From Gammaproteobacteria bacterium (GTDB taxonomy: Bacteria; Pseudomonadota; Gammaproteobacteria; HK1), in NCBI GenBank assembly GCA_009937425.1, contig JAACFO010000009.1, forward strand, positions 1 through 64,000: DNA of 64,000 nt, given 5' to 3'. Shown in pieces: positions 37,527 to 45,517 of this stretch. The translations under genes and the position numbers were made by a program. Position 1 is the first letter of the stretch. The number at the start of each line of letters is the position of its first letter. Below the pieces are notes generated by a model. The model was not told the DNA's origin and ran no database searches. It saw only the letters and a list, made by a program, of their open reading frames with translations.

Positions 37527-39021
37527 GTCACTGCCATTCGGCGCCGCTCGCATACCGGACGACGTGTTCGAGTCCATGCGCCGCGAGAATCTCACTCGTT
37601 GGCCGACCGGTGCCGAGGTCGACATGGACGAGGCGGCCGACTACCACCGAAGCCTGCCCGAGCATAAGCAGCTCGGGATGGTAATGCGCAAGGCCGTCCA
37701 GGAGGGCTGCTGTCTCACCCAGCCCCGAGGCGGTTTCGGAACTGTAGAGATGCAGAAGCACCTCATGCAGACCCTGGATCGCGACGGACTGGCCGATATC
37801 GTGCCGACCACCACCGATAGCTACACCCGCAACGAACAGTGGCAGAACGCGCAGAAAGGAATGGAGGAATCTTCCAGCGCCGGTCGCTCGCTGCTGAACG
37901 GCTATCCCATGGTGAACTACGGGGTGAAGCTGAGCCGGGAACTCATCGAGGCCATCGACAAGCCCGCCATCGTTTTGTCGGGCACTGCCATGCCCAGGCT
38001 CACCGCCGAGATTGGACTCGCCGCCGGTTACTCGGGCTACCTGGGCTCCGGTATCGCCTACGTCACCTCGTACACCAAAGATCTCGGCATCGAAGCCGGT
38101 ATTCGCAACTACCAATACCTGGATCGTCTGGCCGCCGCGTATCAGGAGCGGGGTGTCGAGCTGCACCGCCGCCAACCCGGATTCCTGACCGGCACCAACA
38201 TTCCGCCGTCCATCGCTATCGTCGTGTGCGTGTTGGATGCCCTGCTGGCGGCCGAGCAGGGAGTGAAAAACTACGGACTCGAGCTCGGCCAAACCCTTCA
38301 CCTGATCCAGGACGCGGCGGCTATTCGAGCCTGCGGCGAGCTTTGCCAGGAGTACCTGGTCCGAGGCGGCCACACGGAAGTCTTCACCCCGGTGACATCG
38401 CTGCACTGGATGGGCGCGTGGCCACAGGACGAGGCACAGGCAGCTGCGTTGATCGTTTACGGCGGAGTGCTCGCGGCCGCTGGAGGAGCAGTGAGTGTCA
38501 CCACCAAGAGCACCCACGAAGCCATCGGCATCCCGACGCCGGAGGCCAACGCCGAGGGCTTGCGCATGACCCGAATGGGCATTTACCTGGCACGCACGAT
38601 TCGCCTCGAGGGCCTCGATGAGTACGAACGAGAGAAACAGCTCATCGGCCGCGAAGTACGCCCGGTGGTGGAAAAGGTCCTGGACATGGGCGATGGGGAC
38701 GTGGCCCTCGGATCCGTGCGCGCCATCGAGGCGGGCGTGCTGGACATTCCCTGGTCGCCCAACCGGCATGTAAAAAGCCGCGTGCTACCAGCACGCGATG
38801 TGGACGGATATCTTCGTATTCTCGAGCCCGGCGACATGCCGATACCCAAGGACGCCCTCGAGTATCACCAGGAGAGACTGCGTATGCGCGCCGAGCGTGA
38901 TAGTCAACCGTATGGGCCGGACCTCGCCGTGTCGAGCGTGTACGAAATCTCCGAGACCCTGGATCGCCTGCTACCGTTTCCCTGGCGTGATGAAGTGCTA
39001 ACGAAGGGGCCGAAGGGGTGA
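37510..39021 (+). CDS. glmE: Glutamate mutase (methylaspartate mutase) epsilon subunit
   Basis: Catalytic TIM-barrel subunit that binds glutamate and the adenosyl group. 503 aa from GTG at 37510; homology to the clostridial protein begins near IPDDVFESMRREN, followed by WPTGAEVD, AGRSLLNGYPMVNYGVK, FLTGTNIPPSIAIVVCVLDALLAAEQGVKNYGLELGQ, WMGAWPQDEAQA and THEAIGIPTPEANAEG. The N-terminal 15 residues are uncertain because no clear Shine-Dalgarno exists. It completes a full S-L-E set, so the mutase is probably functional. No methylaspartate ammonia-lyase gene follows. Confidence 0.95.
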   Translation: MPHPGKSLPFGAARIPDDVFESMRRENLTRWPTGAEVDMDEAADYHRSLPEHKQLGMVMRKAVQEGCCLTQPRGGFGTVEMQKHLMQTLDRDGLADIVPTTTDSYTRNEQWQNAQKGMEESSSAGRSLLNGYPMVNYGVKLSRELIEAIDKPAIVLSGTAMPRLTAEIGLAAGYSGYLGSGIAYVTSYTKDLGIEAGIRNYQYLDRLAAAYQERGVELHRRQPGFLTGTNIPPSIAIVVCVLDALLAAEQGVKNYGLELGQTLHLIQDAAAIRACGELCQEYLVRGGHTEVFTPVTSLHWMGAWPQDEAQAAALIVYGGVLAAAGGAVSVTTKSTHEAIGIPTPEANAEGLRMTRMGIYLARTIRLEGLDEYEREKQLIGREVRPVVEKVLDMGDGDVALGSVRAIEAGVLDIPWSPNRHVKSRVLPARDVDGYLRILEPGDMPIPKDALEYHQERLRMRAERDSQPYGPDLAVSSVYEISETLDRLLPFPWRDEVLTKGPKG

Positions 39022-39103
39022 AGTTTGCACATTGACCTGCATCATGGCATGGCCCCGGCAGCTCTGGTAATTGGTTGGGATCGGTACACCAGGAGACGCA
39101 ACG

Positions 39104-39895
39104 GTGAGTAAAAAGACGGGTATCCCTCGGGCCGAGCAGGCAGAGAATATACCGGCGCAGAATCCGAAACCGGTGAAGAATCCGCAAAAGCGGCGCTACG
39201 TGGATCCATCCTGCGCCTACTGTCCGCCCAGCGTGCGCGCCTGCCGGCAGGGCGAGGACGAAGAGCGCGGACCGGGCTTCTGCCCGTCCAGGGTAGCCCG
39301 GGAGACCGTCGACGACGCCTTCGAGCTCTATTCCGATCCGTTCGTGCGCAAGGTCGCACAAGTGTCGGCGCGCGTTGAAAGCGAAGGCTACTGCCGATGG
39401 ACCCGGGTCGAGGAGATCTGCGCCTTCGCTCGCCGCATGGGCTTCAAGAAAATCGGCATCGCCACCTGCATCAGCTTTGTCGATCAAGCGTATACCCTTA
39501 GCGGCATTCTCGAGAGCCACGGCTTCGAGGTCGCCTCGGCTGCGTGTAAGCACGGCAGCGTTGCCAAGGAGTCCATCGGCTTGAAGGATTCGGAAAAGAT
39601 CCGCCCAGGTGGGCACGAGTCCATGTGCAACCCGGTCTCCCAGGCGCAGCTTCTCAACCAGGCCGGCTGCGAGTTCAATGTCGTACTGGGCCTTTGCATC
39701 GGACACGACAGCCTGTTCTTCAAGCACTCCGAAGGACTCGCCACCACGCTGGTCGCCAAGGACCGCGTGCTCGCCCATAATCCCATTGGTGCCCTGAACC
39801 TGGCAGATTCGTACTATGAAAAGGTCTGGGGACCGGAGCGTCCAAGCAAGCCACCGAAGCTGCCGAAGCAGGGACGGCGGCGTAAGGAGAGTTGA
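39104..39895 (+). CDS. DUF1847 cysteine-rich protein
   Basis: 263 aa from GTG at 39104 (AGGAGA about 8 bases upstream). Cys-rich N-terminal motif CAYCPPSVRAC with a further GFCPS suggests a zinc or iron-sulfur site (about 45-75). The core RMGFKKIGIATCISFVDQAYTLSGILESHGFEVAS, AACKHG, ESMCNPVSQAQLLNQAGCEFNVVLGLCIGHDSLF matches DUF1847, common in anaerobes and facultative bacteria; function unknown. Lys/Pro-rich ends. Lies between glutamate mutase and the haemerythrin gene, 3 bases before the latter, so co-expression is likely. Confidence 0.8.
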   Translation: MSKKTGIPRAEQAENIPAQNPKPVKNPQKRRYVDPSCAYCPPSVRACRQGEDEERGPGFCPSRVARETVDDAFELYSDPFVRKVAQVSARVESEGYCRWTRVEEICAFARRMGFKKIGIATCISFVDQAYTLSGILESHGFEVASAACKHGSVAKESIGLKDSEKIRPGGHESMCNPVSQAQLLNQAGCEFNVVLGLCIGHDSLFFKHSEGLATTLVAKDRVLAHNPIGALNLADSYYEKVWGPERPSKPPKLPKQGRRRKES

Positions 39896-39898
39896 CCC

Positions 39899-40294
39899 AT
39901 GGCTTTGTTTACATGGAAGGACGAGTATCTCCTCGGCCTGGAGCCGCTGGACTTCGAACACAAGGACCTTTTCGAGTGCATCAACAATTTGTACGAGCAG
40001 TGCAGAATCCAAACCGAAGGAGGCGAGATCGAGGATTGTCTAGGTCAACTGCACGTGCGGCTGGTCGCGCACTTCGCCCTCGAGGAGAAAACCATGTGCG
40101 AGATGAAGAATCCTCACTACGAAGCTCACAAGGCCGAGCACGATCGATTTCTCGAGGAAGTCACGGAAGTCGTAGCCAGCTTCGGCACAACCCCTGACGA
40201 GGAACACGTGGAAGCATTTGCCATTCGGGTGAAGGAGTGGATCCTGACCCACATCACCACCACCGATCGACAACTGGTTACGCGCGGACGCTGA
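39899..40294 (+). CDS. Bacteriohaemerythrin
   Basis: 131-aa single-domain haemerythrin, a non-haem diiron protein that binds O2. All expected iron ligands are visible: His21 (FEHKDLF), His58 and Glu62 (HFALEE), His73 and His77 (HYEAHKAEH), His118 and Asp123 (HITTTD). AAGGAG is 10 bases upstream of the ATG. Encoded between DUF1847 and fumarate reductase in a series that includes an oxygen-sensitive cobalamin radical enzyme, so a role in O2 scavenging, sensing or delivery is a reasonable inference. Confidence 0.94.
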   Translation: MALFTWKDEYLLGLEPLDFEHKDLFECINNLYEQCRIQTEGGEIEDCLGQLHVRLVAHFALEEKTMCEMKNPHYEAHKAEHDRFLEEVTEVVASFGTTPDEEHVEAFAIRVKEWILTHITTTDRQLVTRGR

Positions 40295-40372
40295 CAGAAA
40301 GACGAATCGGCGCCAAAATAGACTGACCCGTTCGACGCATGCCGCGACGACGGCATACGGAGAAGGGCCACA

Positions 40373-41125
40373 TTGAAATCGACCACCTTCAAACAAGAGG
40401 CACCTGTTGCGGCAGGCGCTGCCCGTTCACAACTCCTGTATGAGATCGCCAGCGGCGTCAGCGGGCTCGCGCTGGCGTTGTTCATGTGGGGGCATCTGCT
40501 GCTCGTGGGCTCCATACTGCTCGGGGCACGGGGATTCGACAGCCTCGCGGGCTGGCTCGAGGACAACTGGATCGCGCAACCCACGGTGGTGGTAGTACTG
40601 GTGCTGTTCCTGCTGCACGCCGCCATGGCCAGCCGCAAGATACCGGCTCAGCTGCGCGAACGCCGGCGCATGATCGCGCTTGCCCGCGGGCTCAAGCAGT
40701 CCAGGGGGCCGCCTGGCTCGGCCTTCCAGCCCCATCTCGAATCCATGTTGTGGATCTGGCAGGTGCGTACCGGCATGGTGATCCTGGTTCTGGGCAGCTT
40801 CCACGTGTTGCTGCTGGGCGTCGACGTGTTGACGCCCCTGTTCGGTGAGAGCACGGGCATCGAGGCGGCGACGTCCACCGCGCGGGTTCGCGGCGGTCTC
40901 TGGCCCATCTATGCCGTGCTTCTGCTGGCGGTGGAATTCCACGCCAGCGTTGGCCTGTATCGCCTGTTCGTTAAATGGGGTGCGGGCGCATGGCTCACAC
41001 GACCAACACTGCATCGCCTGGAGCAAATCATATTCTGGCTCGTCCTGGGACTCGGTGCAGTGACCCTCGTGGTCCTCGCCGGCGTGATCGAGCCGCCGTT
41101 CGCCTTCCTGTTGAACGGTTCATGA
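40373..41125 (+). CDS. frdC: Fumarate reductase/succinate dehydrogenase diheme cytochrome b subunit
   Basis: 250 aa with five membrane helices. Four histidines at helix positions equivalent to the haem ligands of Wolinella FrdC are seen: His41 (MWGHLLL), His82 (LLHAAMASRKIP), His144 (SFHVLLLG) and His190 (EFHASVGLYRLFVKWG), predicting two b haems and menaquinol-linked quinol:fumarate reductase of the single large anchor type. TTG start with GGAGAAGGG upstream. Overlaps frdA by four bases. Confidence 0.92.
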   Translation: MKSTTFKQEAPVAAGAARSQLLYEIASGVSGLALALFMWGHLLLVGSILLGARGFDSLAGWLEDNWIAQPTVVVVLVLFLLHAAMASRKIPAQLRERRRMIALARGLKQSRGPPGSAFQPHLESMLWIWQVRTGMVILVLGSFHVLLLGVDVLTPLFGESTGIEAATSTARVRGGLWPIYAVLLLAVEFHASVGLYRLFVKWGAGAWLTRPTLHRLEQIIFWLVLGLGAVTLVVLAGVIEPPFAFLLNGS

Positions 41126-43077
41126 GCGGCGGCGCAATACACACGACTGACGTTCTGGTGATCGGCGGCGGGCTTGCCGGGGAGCGTACCGCCATCGAAG
41201 TTGCGGCGGCGGGCCACAGCGTGACCGTACTCTCCGTGGTGCCGCCGCGGCGCAGTCACAGTTGCGCGGCCCAGGGCGGCATGCAGGCCGCGCTCGCCAA
41301 CTGCGTCAAGGCCGAAGGCGATAGCACCGACTGGCATTTCCTGGATACGGTCCGCGGCTCGGACTGGGGAGCCGATCAGGAGGTGACACGGATCTTCGCC
41401 GAAGAAGCACCGGTGGCTGTGCGTGAGCTGGCACACATGGGGGTCCCCTGGACACGCGTGCGCGGGGGCGCGAACGCCTACTTCATAAAGGGCGACCGCG
41501 TTGCCATCGACGAGCCGGAGGAGAAAGCCGGCCTGATCATGCACAGGGACTTCGGCGGCACGGCAAAATGGCGCGCCTGCTATGCGGCAGCCGGCACCGG
41601 TCACGCAGTGCTCTACGCGGTGGATTCCGAGGTGGTGCGTCTCGGCATCACGGTGCGCGATCGCATGGAAGCCGTGGCCCTGATCCACGAGGACGGGCGC
41701 TGCTGGGGCGTCGTCGCCAGATGCCTGCGCACAGGACATCACGGAGCATTTCTGGCGAAGGCCACGATCATAGCCACCGGCGGATTCGGGCGCGTCTACG
41801 GTCAGTACACCACCAACGCCACCATCAACGAAGGCACAGGCACCGCCATCGCGCTGGCAACCGGCGCTGTGCCCCTGGGCAACATGGAAGCCATCCAGTA
41901 CCACCCCACTGCCCTCGCGCCCAGCGGCATCCTCGTGACCGAAGGCTGTCGCGGCGACGGCGGCTACCTGCTCGACAAGGATGGCCGCCGCTTCATGGTG
42001 GATGCCGAACCGGAGAAACAGGAACTCGCCAGCCGCGACGTGGTCTCGCGGCACATGGTGGAATGCATGCGCGCCGGCAAGGGTGTGGAGACGCCCTACG
42101 GACCGCACCTGTGGCTCGATCTCCGTCATCTCGGTAAAAAACACCTGACCACGAAGTTGCGCGAAGTGTGGGATATCTGTCACGACTTCGTCGGCGTCAA
42201 TCCGGAAAAGGAACTGATCCCGGTGCGGCCGACGCAGCACTATTCCATGGGTGGTATACGCACCAACAAAGATGGTGAGGCTTACGGTATGCGCGGGTTG
42301 TTCGCCGCCGGGGAAGCCGCCTGCTGGGACATGCACGGTTTCAACCGGCTGGGTGGTAACAGCCTGTCGGAGACCATCGTGGCCGGGCGCATCGTCGGGC
42401 GGCGGGTCGCAGGCTTCGTTTCCGAAACATCCCTGCATGTGGACACGCGTATCGCCATGGATGCCATAGCGGCGGCGGAATCCCGCGCGAAAGAATGGCT
42501 GGCGCGCAGCGGCAGCGGTCCCAGCGTCTATGGGATCCGCGATGCAATGGGTGAAACCATGATGCAACTGGTGGGCGTATTCCGCAGCGGCGATGAGCTG
42601 GAACGGGCGGTAAGCAACTTGAGATCCTTGCTGGATGACTGTCGCAAGGCCGTGCTGCGCTCGAAAGTACCCGGGATGAATCCGGAACTCTCCTTCGCCC
42701 TGCGGCTCGAGGGGATGCTGAAACTCTCACTGGTGACCGCCATTGGAGCGCTCGCACGCACCGAGAGCCGCGGCGCTCATTTCCGTACCGACTACCCTTT
42801 GCGCGACGACGCCAATTGGCTGAACCGCACACTGGTGCGCTGGCCCGTGGATGCGTCGGAGCCGGTCTTCTCCTATGAACCGGTGGGCCTCCTGGATCTG
42901 CCGCCAGGGCATCGTGGCTACGGCAGTGACCATCGCCACGAGATGCGGTGCTCCATCGGCGACTACAACTCCGCGGTCGCCGATGCGCAACAGGCCCAGG
43001 GACGTCTGCCGACACGGGAAGAATTCGGCAGCCGCATGCACTGGGGCGCATGGCAGAACACAGGCGCAGTCACATGA
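41122..43077 (+). CDS. frdA: Fumarate reductase/succinate dehydrogenase flavoprotein subunit
   Basis: 651 aa, covalent FAD subunit. DVLVIGGGLAGERTAIE is the dinucleotide-binding fold; the flavin-linking His46 lies in RRSHSCAAQGGMQ; EAIQYHPTALAPSG, GDGGYLLDKDGRRFM and QHYSMGGIRTN are catalytic-region blocks, then GLFAAGEAACWDMHGFNRLGGNSLSETIVAGR. The gene order C-A-B and the diheme anchor suggest a Wolinella-like QFR; direction (fumarate reduction or succinate oxidation) cannot be decided from sequence. ATG at 41122; the longer ORF is inside frdC. Confidence 0.95.
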   Translation: MSGGAIHTTDVLVIGGGLAGERTAIEVAAAGHSVTVLSVVPPRRSHSCAAQGGMQAALANCVKAEGDSTDWHFLDTVRGSDWGADQEVTRIFAEEAPVAVRELAHMGVPWTRVRGGANAYFIKGDRVAIDEPEEKAGLIMHRDFGGTAKWRACYAAAGTGHAVLYAVDSEVVRLGITVRDRMEAVALIHEDGRCWGVVARCLRTGHHGAFLAKATIIATGGFGRVYGQYTTNATINEGTGTAIALATGAVPLGNMEAIQYHPTALAPSGILVTEGCRGDGGYLLDKDGRRFMVDAEPEKQELASRDVVSRHMVECMRAGKGVETPYGPHLWLDLRHLGKKHLTTKLREVWDICHDFVGVNPEKELIPVRPTQHYSMGGIRTNKDGEAYGMRGLFAAGEAACWDMHGFNRLGGNSLSETIVAGRIVGRRVAGFVSETSLHVDTRIAMDAIAAAESRAKEWLARSGSGPSVYGIRDAMGETMMQLVGVFRSGDELERAVSNLRSLLDDCRKAVLRSKVPGMNPELSFALRLEGMLKLSLVTAIGALARTESRGAHFRTDYPLRDDANWLNRTLVRWPVDASEPVFSYEPVGLLDLPPGHRGYGSDHRHEMRCSIGDYNSAVADAQQAQGRLPTREEFGSRMHWGAWQNTGAVT

Positions 43078-43835
43078 GCGAGGCGACGAAGACGAGGCGG
43101 CTGCGATTCGAGATCTTCCGTTACAACCCGCAAGATCCCGCATCGAAACCCCATGTGGAGCATTTCGAGCTCGACGAAACACCCTACATGTCGCTGTTCC
43201 TCGCGCTGAATCAGATCCGCGAGCACGATGATCCCAGCCTGCAATTCGACTTCGCCTGCCGCTCCGCCGTTTGCGGCTCCTGCGGCATGATGGTGAACGG
43301 CCGCCCGGCTCTGGCCTGCCGCACGCAGACCAGCGATTTGCCCACTGTGATACGCCTGTATCCGCTACCGGTATTCAAGCTCATCGGCGATCTCTCCGTG
43401 GACACCGGCAGCTGGTTTCGTGCGCTGGCGGAACACGTGGAAGGCTGGGTGCACGAGCGCGCCCTGTTCGACGAGAATGCGCCGGAAGAGCGCATGAACG
43501 ACGATGTTGCCCAGGCCATCTACGCGGCCGACCGGTGCATCGAATGCGGATGCTGCATCGCCGCCTGCGGCGTGGCGAACGTCAACGGAGACTTCGCGGG
43601 TCCTGCCGGACTGAATCGCGTCGCGCGTTTCATGCTGGACCCCCGCGACCGTCGCGAGGACGCGGACTGGTTCGACATCGTTGCCAATGAGGACGGTGTC
43701 TTCGGCTGCCTCGGCATGATGGCGTGCCACGACGTTTGCCCTAAGGAACTCCCGCTGCTGGAGGTATACGGTTTTCTACGCAGGAAGATGCTGGCAGCGG
43801 GCCTGGGTGTCGGCACGGCGGCGCGATCGGGCTGA
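43074..43835 (+). CDS. frdB: Fumarate reductase/succinate dehydrogenase iron-sulfur subunit
   Basis: 253 aa from ATG at 43074, overlapping frdA by four bases. The N-terminal plant ferredoxin-type domain has CRSAVCGSCGM plus a downstream Cys (ALAC) for [2Fe-2S]. The C-terminal domain has CIECGCCIAACG and CLGMMACHDVCPK for the [4Fe-4S] and [3Fe-4S] clusters. Completes the frdCAB operon. The next gene is 140 bases away and unrelated. Confidence 0.95.
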   Translation: MSEATKTRRLRFEIFRYNPQDPASKPHVEHFELDETPYMSLFLALNQIREHDDPSLQFDFACRSAVCGSCGMMVNGRPALACRTQTSDLPTVIRLYPLPVFKLIGDLSVDTGSWFRALAEHVEGWVHERALFDENAPEERMNDDVAQAIYAADRCIECGCCIAACGVANVNGDFAGPAGLNRVARFMLDPRDRREDADWFDIVANEDGVFGCLGMMACHDVCPKELPLLEVYGFLRRKMLAAGLGVGTAARSG

Positions 43836-43938
43836 CCTCGGAGTTGAGCGGCAAGGTCAACGCTTACGTCATAAGCATTTTGATATCACGCTTGGTGGCA
43901 CGAGGCTCGTTTCTGGCGGTTTTCTCGCTCAAACCGTA

Positions 43939-43952
43939 GAATCCGGGCTGAA
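43939..43952 (+). repeat. 14-bp repeat GAATCCGGGCTGAA, copy 1
   Basis: Identical to 45431-45444. This copy lies 23 bases before the first caspase gene and overlaps a possible -10 (TAGAAT, 43937-43942). The repeat may be a shared regulator site or a remnant of the duplication that made the two caspase genes. Confidence 0.5.
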
Positions 43953-43975
43953 CAAAGGGTGCACTACCGGGCCCC

Positions 43976-45424
43976 ATGAGCAGCAACCTCCTGCATCGGC
44001 GCGCGGTGTCATTGCCTGCCCTGGTGATGGCGATCCTCGCGCATCTCATTCCCGCGACGGCGTTGGCGGCGGATCGCGTCGCCCTGATCATCGGCAATGC
44101 CGACTATCCCAGCGCACCGCTGCGCAATCCCGTGAACGACGCCCGCGCCATGTCCCGGGCATTGCGCAAACTCGAGTTCGAAGTCTTCAGCTTGGAGAAC
44201 GCCAACAAGCGGCAAATGGAACAGGCCATCGTGCGCTTTGCAAGCCGATTGAAAAAAGACAGCTCAGGCCTTTTCTACTACGCCGGTCACGGCGTGCAGG
44301 TGAACGGACGCAACTTTCTCATTCCCGTCGATGCAGACATCGACTCGGAACGCGAGATACGCATCGAAACCGTGGGCGTAAATGTGGTGTTGGACGAATT
44401 GGGTTACGTGGGCAATCGCATGAACATCGTGATACTGGATGCCTGCCGCAACAACCCGTTCGAGCGTCGCCTGCGCGGGGGATCCAGAGGGCTGGCCGCC
44501 ATCGACGCCGCCCGCGGCACGCTCATCGCCTATGCAACGGCTCCGGGATCGGTTGCGCTGGACGGCGACGGGCAGAACGGGATCTACACCGAAGAGTTAC
44601 TGAGTGCACTTCAGAACCCGGGGCTCCAGGTAGAAGAGGTGTTCAAAAGAGTTCGCATCGGTGTCGCGCGCCGCTCGAGGCAGCAGCAGATCCCCTGGGA
44701 ATCCTCATCACTTACGGGCAGCTTCGTCTTTAACGCAGCGCCCGCGACATCCACGGCGCAGAGCGGCGCGGGGAATCAGGCGGAGTTGCTCTTCTGGCAG
44801 AGCGTTTCCAGGAGCGACAATCCGGACACCTACCGGGCCTACCTGCGTCAGTTCCCCGAGGGCATGTTCACTGATCTTGCCCGCATTCGGCTCGAGGATC
44901 TTCAAGTGGGGGGTCCTGGTGCAAAGGCGCACACCGCGGGGGCTCCGGCGCAGGGAACGCTCCTGGCCAAGGCCGAACCCGAACCCAGCGTGAGCGAGAA
45001 AATCATGGTCATCGGCATTATAGAGCCGCAGGGAACGGTATGGGGCTACTGCGAGCAAGGTGTCGACGGGGATGCGATCGCCACGCAAGCGGGCGAGTAT
45101 CTCCGAACGGCTCGCGGCTTCAGTTTTTTGCATCGATGGCATCGGAACCAGGATACCCGCGGCCTTTGGAAATATTCGGGGCCGCGTCCGAGCCCCTATG
45201 AGGAGAAGATTCAGGCATACGGGAAATGGAACGGCGTGGACGGGGTTCTGGTGTTCAGATACGAGGCCAGCGGCAGCTACTGCGCGAGAATCAAAATCGA
45301 GGCGTATCTCTACGATGTCGCCAGGGAAACCAGTTACCAACAAAAGGGCGAACTTGGAGACGTCGCTCGGATGACCGGCGAATTGACGGCCAAGTTTGCC
45401 AAGGGACGGGGCATAAAGCCGTGA
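43976..45424 (+). CDS. Exported caspase-like (peptidase C14) protein, copy 1
   Basis: 482 aa. Signal peptide (about 1-32, ending ATALAADR), then a caspase p20-like domain with the dyad His105 (YYAGHGVQ) and Cys157 (ILDACRNNPF), plus VALIIGNADYP and RGGSRGLAAIDAARGTLIAYATAPG. A linker repeat-like segment FWQSVSRSDNPDTYRAYLRQFPEGMF (about 272-297) is typical of bacterial caspase-family proteins. The C-terminal 120 residues (IMVIGIIEPQG, GVDGVLVFRYEASG, IKIEAYLYDVARET) resemble a TolB-N/LpoB-like alpha-beta domain; inference only. Bacterial homologues cleave after basic residues. No toxin, STAND or NTPase partner is adjacent. Paralogue follows directly. Confidence 0.9.
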   Translation: MSSNLLHRRAVSLPALVMAILAHLIPATALAADRVALIIGNADYPSAPLRNPVNDARAMSRALRKLEFEVFSLENANKRQMEQAIVRFASRLKKDSSGLFYYAGHGVQVNGRNFLIPVDADIDSEREIRIETVGVNVVLDELGYVGNRMNIVILDACRNNPFERRLRGGSRGLAAIDAARGTLIAYATAPGSVALDGDGQNGIYTEELLSALQNPGLQVEEVFKRVRIGVARRSRQQQIPWESSSLTGSFVFNAAPATSTAQSGAGNQAELLFWQSVSRSDNPDTYRAYLRQFPEGMFTDLARIRLEDLQVGGPGAKAHTAGAPAQGTLLAKAEPEPSVSEKIMVIGIIEPQGTVWGYCEQGVDGDAIATQAGEYLRTARGFSFLHRWHRNQDTRGLWKYSGPRPSPYEEKIQAYGKWNGVDGVLVFRYEASGSYCARIKIEAYLYDVARETSYQQKGELGDVARMTGELTAKFAKGRGIKP

Positions 45425-45430
45425 TGCGCC

Positions 45431-45444
45431 GAATCCGGGCTGAA
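45431..45444 (+). repeat. 14-bp repeat GAATCCGGGCTGAA, copy 2
   Basis: Second copy, 73 bases before the second caspase start. Here it forms part of a short hairpin (CGGGC-TGAA-GCCCG, 45436-45449) just after the first caspase gene, so in this location it could also act on transcript ends, although no U-run follows. Confidence 0.5.
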
Positions 45445-45517
45445 GCCCGCTAAGCGAAGTTTCACCCTTTACGGCGGCCGTTGTTAAACTGTGGACATCT
45501 GTCGGAGGACTCACGCG

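Noticed and set aside
37528-40012. Long minus-strand ORFs (413 and 456 aa) opposite glmE and DUF1847
   Set aside because: Shadows of plus-strand genes with clear homology patterns.
40909-42567. 552-aa minus-strand ORF opposite frdC/frdA
   Set aside because: Antisense shadow of a GC-rich coding region. No recognisable motif, while frdC and frdA on the plus strand have full family signatures and overlapping starts and stops.
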